Positions 54,406-64,000 of a DNA stretch of 64,000 nucleotides are shown here, one piece after another. The translations under genes were made by a program, and so were the position numbers. The DNA comes from Bryoerythrophyllum caledonicum. Lineage: Eukaryota; Streptophyta; Bryopsida; Pottiales; Pottiaceae. Under the pieces are notes generated by a model. The model was not told the origin of the DNA, did not search any database, and saw only the letters and a list, made by a program, of their open reading frames with translations. Positions within the stretch are counted from its first letter, which is position 1; each line of letters starts with the position of its first letter. The DNA is taken from contig OZ020517.1 of NCBI GenBank assembly GCA_963971425.1, forward strand, positions 5,706,501 to 5,770,500, written 5' to 3'.

Positions 54406-55330
54406 TTAACCCCTAAATATCCTTGACAATTTCACAACAAAAACAATTCAAAGTTGCTAATTCTAATGCAATGAGTAAAGAAGGAGACAAAAAATTGTAT
54501 TTCTAGTTTAAACCATAGGATCTCATTTAACACTTTATAAAAAAAATACTCACAAAATTTCATCAACTTTGTCCACACAGATTGGAAGAAGATTATAGTA
54601 TTTGAAGTAAAAAAATTATTAATTTTCATCCCTGGTTGAGTGGATCAACATACTTTGACTTCACTTCGTGTCAAATTTTTGCAATACACAAAGTCTAAAT
54701 TCATATCATGTTGGTCATGGTATTAACTCCTTGTACACCAATTTTTAGAGGTAGAGAAGGAATGTAGCATAATCAAAAAAATTGTGCAAGGAGTGGAGGT
54801 TTAAAAAGTGCCTATACACGTTTTATTTTCTTGGGAACATAATGTTTCAAAATGATAATCCAAGCGGTCAATACAAAGGTTTACACCAGTCTTGTAACAG
54901 TAAAAATAAAAGTGAAAAATACGAAGATCTCAACATTTTATGTGGAAACAAAGAAGTTTTTTGGTTGCTTGCCCGATAATGTGTGGCAATGTGTGAAAAA
55001 CTTTGATTTAAGATAAAATGCATTTTTTCACCAAAGGAAAAAAGTTTTTTGGGTAATATGATAGGAAATAACATTCTTGCTAGTATTGAAAATCTCAAAT
55101 TTACTAGAGTGTCCAAGCAAAAGTTTTGGAGTTGCCCAACATGCCCGCACTCGACAATTCTTTCTCTAAGATGGCATAAAATTTTTCTACAAGCCCGATG
55201 AGAATAAAAATAATACTCTTCTTGCATCTCTGAACAAAATTTCAAAACTTGCAACTATTAATTACAACCTTGGGAGCGTGCTTGAGATTTGCAAAAGCCC
55301 ACCTCGAGACTTTTTTCATTTAGGGGTTAA
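54406..55330. mobile_element. TTAA element, copy D (inverted relative to copy C)
   Basis: TTAACCCCTAAATATCC at the left and ATTTAGGGGTTAA at the right delimit 925 bp, TTAA included. The interior is the reverse complement of copy C and copy B motifs. No transposase. Confidence 0.75.
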
Positions 55331-55726
55331 TATCTAGTTAATTTAGAATATCCTGAATTAATTACATACTTCGCTGTGGTTCTTATCCTATTTGGAAAAT
55401 AAATTTCCTACTTATTTCAACCTTAAATCTTTGAATTTCCTTAGACAAACATCATGTCAATCATGCTTCAACTTGTGCCATGTGAACAGTCTCTTTGTTT
55501 CAGTACCTGAGTAAGTTCTTCCTCACGGGGGGACTTGGATTATGGTAGATGACGAGATGTACGTTCTGAAGGACACAAGTTCAATTATCCGGAGCTGTAC
55601 ACTGATAATCTATATAATGACTTACGAGGCGCCAGTGTCTTTGGGGTGACAAGTGAAAAGCTCACATCACGAGTTGAGATATTCTACCTCTTAGGATCAT
55701 ACCATCACTTTGGGTGGGTTAAAGAT
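55331..55726. other. intergenic, no gene seen
   Basis: No coding frame or repeat recognised. Confidence 0.4.
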
Positions 55727-55957
55727 TAAGGTAGGACAACCCAAAACCAACCTTTGACCCTATACCGCTCCCTCCTATAACCTTCCTAGATTTCAGGGCG
55801 GAAATCAGTAGCTTGCCTTTACATGACTTATGCATTGACCAAATGACTTTCAATAAGTGATGTGATGACCGGCTACTGATTTCCTCCCTAAAATCTAGGA
55901 AAGGTATAGAAGGGAGTGGTATGAGGTCGCCGATTGGTTTTGGGTTGTCCCACCTTA
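55727..55957. mobile_element. MITE family M1, copy b
   Basis: Inverted ends of about 65 bp: the left begins TAAGGTAGGACAACCCAAAA and the right is its near inverse ending TTGTCCCACCTTA. This is the best-preserved M1 copy. Confidence 0.85.
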
Positions 55958-56243
55958 AATGGTGGTACCTTTAATATTAATCCCACATGCGAAACCAATA
56001 TCAAGTAACATACCAACGTTTCCACGTACGTACAAATTATTAATTGGAAGTTGGGATGGACGGAGAGGGGCCCTGCAGCATCGGTGACAGTCGCCATGTG
56101 AGCCACAGCCACCTCTCACCAATGCTTCGCTTTCTCATTCACTCCTGAATGCATCACTCCCCATGCATAGAGTTCCAAGTGTGAACTTGTCAGGTACATG
56201 ATAATGTCAATGCAGCATGTACCTGTGAAGGTGGCATTGTTTA

Positions 56244-56984
56244 GGAAGGACAACGTCATTTCCTGTGTATAATCAAGGGTGCTGTGAAGTCACTATGCCC
56301 CTTCTTTTTGTGGCCCACGATTTATCATCAGTCCCGAAGTTCGACTGGATCCAACCATTTATGTAATATTCAATTTATGTTCGGTGATGTGCAAATAGCC
56401 CAGAGTTCTGCGATCAACACACATAATAAACCAAATTAGCCAAGGGAAACTCTATCAGATTGCTGTGCTGACAGCCAGGAATTATTTGCACATTACTGAA
56501 CATAACATTAATGGGACTTGGATCCAGTCAAACCTCGTGAATGATGATCAGGCTTTTTATTTTTTTGGCGATCTGCGGCTAAATTGGCGAATTTTTTTCT
56601 TTAATAAGAATATTCCCGAAAAAAGTGGGAAAATTGTGATTTTATATTGCCAAATTCTTATTGATGACCATTATCGTATCGCCATCCTGCCACTAATGAA
56701 GAGGGGGGACTCTATTCTGTCGCCAGAAAGATGTACAAATCTATGTTTTTCAAAGAAGAATTCTCCAAAATAGATATTTATGAAGAAAATTTGATTTTAA
56801 GTGGTTTCAAAAGTAATTTTGTGTCGCCAAAGTTGCCGTCTCTAGAAAATTTGTGTCGCCACTCTGGCGAAAACTGTGAAACAAAAAAAAAAGCCCTGAT
56901 GAGGATGAACACGGGCCTCAAAAGAAGGGGCATTGTGACTTCACAGCACCCTTGATTATATGCAGGAAATGACCTTACCCTTCC
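56244..56984. mobile_element. 741 bp TIR element
   Basis: Inverted ends of about 70 bp share GTCATTTCCTG, AATCAAGGGTGCTGTGAAGT and GCCCCTTCTTTT. The outer tips are GGAAGG and CCTTCC. The interior has several short GTCGCCA/GGCGA motifs and no transposase. Confidence 0.7.
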
Positions 56985-57609
56985 GAACGAGCGCACCACC
57001 TTCAGCATAACCAGGGGTTGTGTGCACATTGCCTGGTCCAAGCTCACATGATCAGAGGCTACGAAAGTAAACAAGTCCTGGGTGGGTGTTGTTCAAGGAG
57101 CATGGCACATTCAATTCCATTGCAGAAGTGGGTGAATGGAGCTCGCCACATCAGTCCCTGCTTCATGCAATTTTGATTTTCTCTCATAAGTACCTGGCCT
57201 GGCAGCGGAGTGGACCGATGTCAGAGATCTTTACTTTTGTTAGTGCCATTACTTGGGTGATGGCGCGCGCGTTGGGGCTATCACTCCTTCCACCACACAT
57301 GAGATAAGGCATTGATTTGCAGCTGTGAAATTCCATTACTTCCATGCAGCTGTGGAAAGCCTTTGGTGTCCCTCCAGGCATGCTGTCTTCTCGACCAAGT
57401 TGCCTTGGAAGTTCAAAAGCATCAGCAGGCCGTGGCTCTTCCTGTGTGGCATCACGATGTCGACCATTTGGAAGGCCAACCCTGGAATGACTCCGTCTCA
57501 ACTGAGTCTAAGGCCTGGCCAGCCCTGGCATGCTCTGTGTGTGGTTCCTTCTTTGCAAGTAAAGTTTGCTTTTCTTGTGCCCAAAGTAAAAACCTTTGGT
57601 GTCATCAAT
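56985..57609. other. GC-richer stretch of unknown origin
   Basis: Frames on both strands (for example 57184-57501 minus) are open for about 100 codons and the base composition is less AT-rich than around it. I recognise no domain. It may be a decayed exon or retrotransposon fragment. Confidence 0.3.
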
Positions 57610-57835
57610 TAGGTAGGACAACCCAAAACCAACATGCGACTTGATACTACTCCCTTCTATACCTTTCGTAGATTCCAGGGCGGATATGTAGCTTGTCATC
57701 ACATTACATACATATACATTGGTCAATGTTCAAGTCATGTAGAAATAAGCTCAATTTTCTTTGTAGAATGTAGGAATTAGGGTGTGGAAGGGAGCTATAC
57801 AGGGTCATCCGTCAGTTTTGGGTTGTCCTTCCCTA
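57610..57835. mobile_element. MITE family M1, copy c
   Basis: Starts TAGGTAGGACAACCCAAAAC and ends TTTTGGGTTGTCCTTCCCTA, inverted. 226 bp, same family as 23077 and 55727. Confidence 0.8.
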
Positions 57836-58720
57836 GATGGTTACACATAATATTCATTGCAAACTCTACTTAGGTCAGGAATGCAATAGTAAAGGAAGGA
57901 CAAGAATAAGTTGTGGAATCCATAAAATCATCCCTTCTTATGTTCAGTTTTAGCTAAAGATGACCTACAAAAAATTTAAATCTTAGAAATTGCTCAATTA
58001 TACCCAAGATTTGCCATCATCATAGAGGTGAAGGTTTATCTAGCTACAAAATGTCAAAACAATTTACTCCTCTACAATTGTTCAAAGACTGCACTAAAAC
58101 CTTGTTATTATCACTTACTCAAGGCCCAAAGACTCTATTATCACATGTCCTCCATTGAAAAGATGTAATAATAAAGAATCCATTTTGAAATAAGTAGTTG
58201 GAACATTTATAACCCACCTAAAATCACAGTATTAAGGATATGCTCTACATCTCGAGTTTAAGGAATTTTAGAAGGTTAGTGTAGAATTTAGAAACACATG
58301 AGTGACTATGATACAGTATACATACAAACATTAATTATAGTTTTTTTTTTATGGTGTGGAATTATGCAACCAAGGATCTGTTCACTGTGGTACTAATGCA
58401 CCTAAAATTGACCTTCTACGTGACATTAATGAAAATATATCATAATTGAAAAAGAAGTTGCTTCCCAACTACAAATGATTTCTCCACCTAAGACAGAAAT
58501 TGATTTCAGATTTTTTAGGTATACTATCACATTCTAATACAAACACAAGACTATCATGTCAGCAATGTCCTCAAACGATGAAAACATTTTCACATTTGGA
58601 TGCTCAAGCAATTGAATATCATCCTCCTACCCTCCAACAATATCCTACAACCTCGCAATTGATACATAAAAGCTCAAATTAATGGATGTTATGATCTTTC
58701 TGAAAGAATGGTAGATAAAA
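57836..58720. other. AT-rich flank below the second GDSL gene
   Basis: No coding frame recognised. The 3' UTR of the GDSL gene should be in the upper part. Confidence 0.4.
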
Positions 58721-61700
58721 TCAGAGTTGGAGCATGGAGAGCTGTTGTACATTCATTGGATATATGTCGGATGGAGGCCCCAGGAACGTCCGTCTTCCAA
58801 GAATCTCGTTGAAGGCTTGCGTTGGATGGTATGCATCCCAGAATATGTACTCCGTCCGGTTTGTGCAAAACCTCTCCACCACAGGCAAACACGGCAGGCC
58901 GCCGTTGAATTTTCCTCCTCCACAACACCCTCTGTTCACCACATTGAACCCTGTCACCAACGTAACATACTCCAACCCGTTTAGTCTACCCGAGAAAATA
59001 ATAGCAAATTCATCTAAAAATAATCCAAAAATTGAATTACGAGGAATATAATCTCCAAATATACTGGTTATATAAGACTAATATATTGGAAGTTTTCATA
59101 TTGCCATGTGTGCGATCTCTCTGAATTTTTTCTCTGTTTATGTGATGCCTCCAACATGCCCTACTCATCTACACAAATTAGAGCATATACAAATGGCACG
59201 AAAAAAAGACAAATGCCAAACCATCCACATATCGGACAGTCTATGAATTCTTTCTTTCATGCTTAATTTATTATGTTTATCCAACCATTTTTGAAAGTTC
59301 TTTATCTTAATGCAAACTATCCATGGAGGTGATTTGATTGTTTTTTCTAATGGTTTTGAATATCATGTATTTGAATTACTGGTTTCCTTTTTTAGTATGA
59401 ACTTTTAGGGGTTGAAGTGGAGCTAGAATTCAAAGCTAGAATTAACAGTTTTTTAAAGCAAGAACTTACCCGCCGGGGCAGGGTTGTGGATGAGGTCATT
59501 AACTGCATCATACGCGTTACCATACAAGAACATGGATTTGGGGAGTGTTTGCGTGAGCTCAAGAACAAGAGGCTTCAGTGCCTTGTTGAAATCCACCACC
59601 AGCGCATTGTCGTGAGTCACGCAGCTCCCATCCATGCTCCCTATTGCAAGCCGCGATGGTATGCATCCCAGAGGCCCTACAGCAGACACCACAAACTTCC
59701 GCGCGCCCAAGCTGTACAAGGTCTGTGCAAAAAAATAGTTCTCAATTAAACTAAGTTTAGCAATAAATTTGATGCTGTTGTTGAAGTTATTTGTTAAGTC
59801 ACTTCAACTTTTTATCATTTTAAGTTACATTGAAATCACTTCTAAATAGTTCTTGAAGGAGAGGTAGGCGGCTAATATCTCATACAAATTATTTTCTTCC
59901 CTCACAAATACAGCTACTTCAATCAATTTCGAGATGAGTTTAATCAATTAGAGATCTCTAAGGTCTTCGATTGATCCAAAGACTATTAGAGTAAAGAAAG
60001 AGTAGGTAGCCATAGTATGAAATTACATTCTAATTATTTTCGCCATAAAAAATAAAAACAAAACAAAATTTGAGGTACTGGTAACTTAAGCAACATTTCA
60101 CAAACTCTAGCATCTAAGGAAACCAGCAAAATCTAGGGACCTTGGACATTGTTATCCACTAAGATACCACCAAAATTATGAGTAAAGTGTTGAATATTAA
60201 GGTAATCTGGACATGAGTAAATACTCACCGTTAATTGGACCTTGTAAGTTGAGATGAGAAGGTCAACGTATTGAGATGGTGTGTACTGAATCCTGGTGGC
60301 ATTGTTGTTCTTGAGAAGATAGTTGTTGATGTAGTCATTGCTCCCGAAGACGCTTGTATACAATGAGTTTTGGAGTAAGTTCCGGGCACCACTTTCCCCC
60401 AAAAGCGCGTGCAGCTGCAGAATGGTTTGCTTGAACATCGTAATCTGCTCGTTGAATGAGATCCTGTCAATCTGTAAAATTGTAAAAATATTTGGTGTTT
60501 CTGATGAGCATAAACCTCTATCAGAAACGATTGTTGCAAGCTGCGGTAAAACCAAATTTTGACAACATTTAATAGAGATCTTCTCTTCAGGTTAGGCATT
60601 ATACAATGATTAAGAACAAGAAGTTTGACTGCTGATTTTGTGTTAACGCTAGCATTATGAATATGTTTCATTAAACCGATGATCAACAACCTCAATTATA
60701 ATTATGATGATAGAATATCTATGAGTAGCAATGAATGAAATTATACTCACATAATTCGCGCCTGTTCCATCGAGAATGCCTCCAGCTCCAGAGGCATAAT
60801 TCAATCCCTTCAAGATAGAAAAGCCTTTGCTTGAAGGTGCCTTGGCTGGTGGCGGATATGGCAGCCCCATGTAATCACCTGATGTTCATAAACCAATACC
60901 ATAAACAGTGCCAACAATGCAATATAATTGAGATCACGTACTAGGCTGTCGAAAGAATGGCTGCCATAGGAAATGAGTTCACATATTATGAAGCATAATG
61001 AAGCATAATAATGAAGCATAATGAAGCATAATAATGAAGCATAATGAAGCACAGATTATGAGTTCACGTTATGAAGCAACTGTGAAGCATAATGGAGCCC
61101 CCTCTTCAGTATCTGAATAAACGGCGGTTTTCACATTGCCAAATGTGATATCTCTAAGTTTGAAAGTTATCTCTACGAACTAGATATATCTAATGTGCCA
61201 TTCCATCCACACAATAGAGCCTCAAACGATATAAAAAAATCTCGAATTGCACTTGTAACAGATTTCATCTACGAAGTTTAACACAAAACTCAACCAAAAA
61301 CTGGAAACATTCTCATGTCAAATAAAAACTGAAAACCCACTGAAATCGATCAAAAGCTAGATACTTCCTGAAGTCAATAAAAAACTGGAAGCTCTGGAAA
61401 TTCTAAAAAACCAAAACTCTCTAAATTCCATCAAAAACTGAAAACCAGAACTATCTGAAGTCATGAAAACTGGAAACAAGCTTAACTAGTGTAAAATGTA
61501 ACTTAAGCTTACACAAGATATCGATGGAGTGTTTGCCGTTGCAGAAGCGTCCCGTGGCGTGGTGCGAGGGGAAGTCGATGCCATTTGGAGGTAAATTGGC
61601 TTTGGCTAGCGCGAGCAGCACGTAGTTGTTGTTGCCGCTGTCCACCAACGAGTCCCCGAACACCCACAGCGCCGGAAACGAAGCTCCACTCACACCTGAA

Positions 61701-61768
61701 ATAATATTGATAAAGCATACCATGATCACAGCAGTGGCCACCAACACTACATGCACCTGCACTGCCAT
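58721..61768 (-). CDS. GDSL esterase/lipase, secreted (second copy)
   Basis: Five exons (5' to 3'): 61513-61768, 60751-60878, 60229-60471, 59470-59722, 58721-58950, encoding 369 residues. Introns are GT-AG with phases 1, 0, 0, 1, the same as the copy at 47657. A hydrophobic signal peptide covers about residues 1-29. Block I is WVFGDSLVDSGNNNYV with Ser40. Block II contains NYASGAGGILDGTG. Block III is VFGSNDYINNY. Block V is FWDAYHPTQ with Asp332 and His335. The catalytic set is complete. The two proteins share domain layout but differ at many positions, so the duplication is not recent. The substrate is unknown. A GAAGCATAAT microsatellite lies in intron 1. Confidence 0.93.
60988..61052 (+). 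repeat. microsatellite in GDSL intron 1
   Basis: Repeated ATGAAGCATAATGAAGCATA units lie between exons 1 and 2 of the second GDSL gene. Confidence 0.85.
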
Positions 61769-64000
61769 TGCTCTTCAGCTAATTCTCCACTTGGACAATA
61801 TTATTCAAAGGACTCGAGAAATAGCATGACTCTGTGAAAGTCAGCCGAAAGAATTTTTTACTCTATTTTGAAGCAATGCGCCCACACAGAGATGGTGGTT
61901 CAAAAAAGCAGGTGCAACATCAGGCTGCAAGGAAATAGGGGCTAGAAGGAGAGGGACTAATAATTTGGTCAAGGATACATGAGAAGGTATTAGGTAACAT
62001 ACGCCCCACTGCAACCTCAGCCCATGTGCATTAAGCTCTACTGACCTTAATCATACTTATTGAATGCTCTCTAATAAGCAACTTAGACAAGAAACTGATC
62101 AGAAACAACGTGAAAACAGAATTCTTGATTGTGAGCTACTAGACAGATTTAACTATTTAAGGACCATCAAAAACTGCTATTGGCTAGAGGAGCATGTGAT
62201 CTTACCATGTGGGGATCATGATGAAAGCCCAACCAAACTAACGCCCAGCCACTTTCAACAGTGTTTAACAACCATCCTAGAATGACCTGGGACCATAATG
62301 CACGTACTAACTCTGGTTTATTTATGAAGCATACGAGGTATTGAATGAGATTCAAAATCAGAGCTCCTGAGTTCACAGGTGCAAAACAAACAGAATGTTA
62401 AATTCTGCACATGTCAGCATTAAATATATTCAAGAGGACAAAGGGTGTCTGAACTACATTTAATGGTTGGGTTAGGAGCTCACAGGACAAGTTAATACAA
62501 GCAGAAAATTGCACATAACCTCAACATGGAATCCATTCAAACTTGAAAGCCATTGTAATCATGGTCTTAACAGTTCGCTTGTGGTACTTAACTCCAAGAA
62601 CTGATGTTGAATTAGTCCTAATGTATGTGGTACGTCAAAGCAGTAATAAACAATGTCAATTTAGTTGTGTATAAATGTTGTCACCTTATCCTCAAGACCT
62701 GTACATGAACAGACTAAGACAAGACTATTGGCTATTGAATTAAAGAAGCGGGAAACTGACTCATGAGTGCCGTCCTTTGAAGGCTTGAACTGGTACTTTC
62801 TGTCAGCCTGACCAAGTTAGTAGTACGCTTCAGTTGTACATTGATGTTCATGATTTCAGCAGTTCCATACCATTTTGACAGCTCTAGTCTGAGAGCTAGG
62901 GATCCTCCCAATGAGTGATGGCATATTTTCAGAAAAGAGAAATCAATTCAAACTTACATTAACTTGAATTAAATCACATGTGCCTACTTGTATGTACTAT
63001 AAACTTATCATTGTACAGTACTTATATAATAGGTAACAGAATTTGGATGAGAAAGGTGCCATATAGCAGGGAAGTTAAGACCTGCATTTGGGCTGAGAAA
63101 CGGTTGAATACCCTCTTCTCATTGGTGAAACAATGAAACTTAGTCAGAGTATCTGGTGCGTCAACGCAGTTAGAACCACGAAAACCAAAACACATTTTCA
63201 CGGATGGCCGCACCGGTGAAAAAAATTGGTCTGAAGTCCACATCTGATAACGCATTCCTACAGAAAGTCTAGATGATGATTTCCACAACTACATCTATGA
63301 TGCAAACAAGTTGAAACATGAAAAGCCAGATTTTCTGGAAGTTGACCAGGTTCGGTCACAGCATTGGACGCATAAAACAAAAACAATCAAGAGTCTACAT
63401 ACGAAGCAGATGATTTACTGCTGGAGGCTGCAAAAAAAGGAGGTACAGAGCAAGGGATCTCCATCGAAATGTCATTACGACACAGAATTTACATCATTCT
63501 CTACACCTTTTCAACATTTGGGGGGGGGGGGGGGGGGAGGGGGTAACTATGAAACTCTCAAAAAGAGCCTCCAGATTATGGTGGCTCGACAGGACCCGGG
63601 CAGCAGTAAACTTCAGATGCGCTAACCATGTTATTCAAGTCTCTCATCAGAAGCTACAACTGCAAAATAAGTCTTGTTTTTCGGGGAAGGGCGACAGCTA
63701 GACCACCTCTTCGCTGGACCTTTACCATGAATGATGTTATTCTCACATGTCACAATGGATATAAGAGTGGCTTGCCTGTTTCAGAGCATGTCGATGAAAA
63801 TTTTTATTGGTAGCCATCCGGGAAAACGGCCGGTCGAGCATTTTTCGATGAAGGGTGGAACGACATGGATTTGTCAGGAGGAGGGGGAGGGGTACAGAGC
63901 CTCGGCCGCTGCTTTGAGCCACTCTGAGGCTGCCATGGCTCCAGGGTCTGGAACTGATGCAAGAACGTGATCAGGTACGTAACTAGATCGTCCAGCCTGA
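61769..64000. other. upstream region of the second GDSL gene; no further gene confirmed
   Basis: The first few hundred bases should hold the promoter of the GDSL gene. A near-unbroken G run lies at 63522-63541. At the end (about 63820-63975) both strands have open, less AT-rich frames that could be part of an exon extending outside the window, but no domain is recognisable. Confidence 0.35.

Noticed and set aside
57184-57501. 105-codon minus-strand frame in a GC-richer stretch
   Set aside because: The opposite strand is equally open and neither shows a known domain.
63731-63970. 79-codon frame near the right edge
   Set aside because: Both strands are open, no domain is visible, and the window ends before any exon structure can be judged.

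Overview
This 64 kb window comes from the nuclear genome of a plant. It has three spliced plant genes, all on the minus strand: a PTS2-targeted peroxisomal 3-ketoacyl-CoA thiolase and two GDSL esterases/lipases. Between and inside them lie many layers of transposable elements. I cannot name the species. The variety of element types fits a repeat-rich land plant, possibly a seedless or otherwise non-model lineage; that is inference.

Layout. Bases 1-12500 hold decayed LTR retrotransposons: a Ty3/gypsy pol (about 3140-7110, minus) with a TIR element inserted in it, and a Ty1/copia gag-protease (about 7400-8457 plus 11078-11480, minus) split by a 2.6 kb LTR-like insert. A TTAA-flanked element sits at 2206-3021. 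Bases 12921-15942 are a Tc1/mariner-type element with long inverted ends built of 179 bp tandem repeats. The thiolase occupies 16729-21141 in 14 exons. Bases 21769-26500 carry a second TTAA element, MITEs and AT-rich sequence without genes.

Bases 26688-47088 are two nested copies of one non-LTR retrotransposon family, and this is the main discovery. An older, 5'-truncated minus-strand copy (26699-47077, 11 bp target duplication) was split by a 12.8 kb, apparently full-length plus-strand copy (28932-41737, 12 bp target duplication). The family encodes a very long ORF1 and an ORF2 whose domains are, in order: a 2A-like motif (SGDIEKNPGP), an apurinic-type endonuclease, reverse transcriptase, RNase H, a zinc motif and a restriction-like PD-(D/E)xK endonuclease. 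Two endonuclease types in one LINE is the hallmark of the Dualen/RandI clade known from Chlamydomonas. The 2A motif, three identical-stem hairpins between the ORFs and two covarying 3'-UTR hairpins add further novelty. Each of the four stop codons in the plus copy's ORF2 is a sense codon in the older copy, so the family's ORF2 is open.

Bases 47657-50008 and 58721-61768 hold the two GDSL genes, which share exon structure and intron phases and look like duplicates. The space between and within them holds TTAA elements, several MITE families and a detached 3' end of the LINE family. From 61769 to the end I see no convincing gene.

The genes work independently: the thiolase in peroxisomal fatty-acid beta-oxidation, the GDSL proteins as secreted ester hydrolases. 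The rest of the window is a record of transposition.
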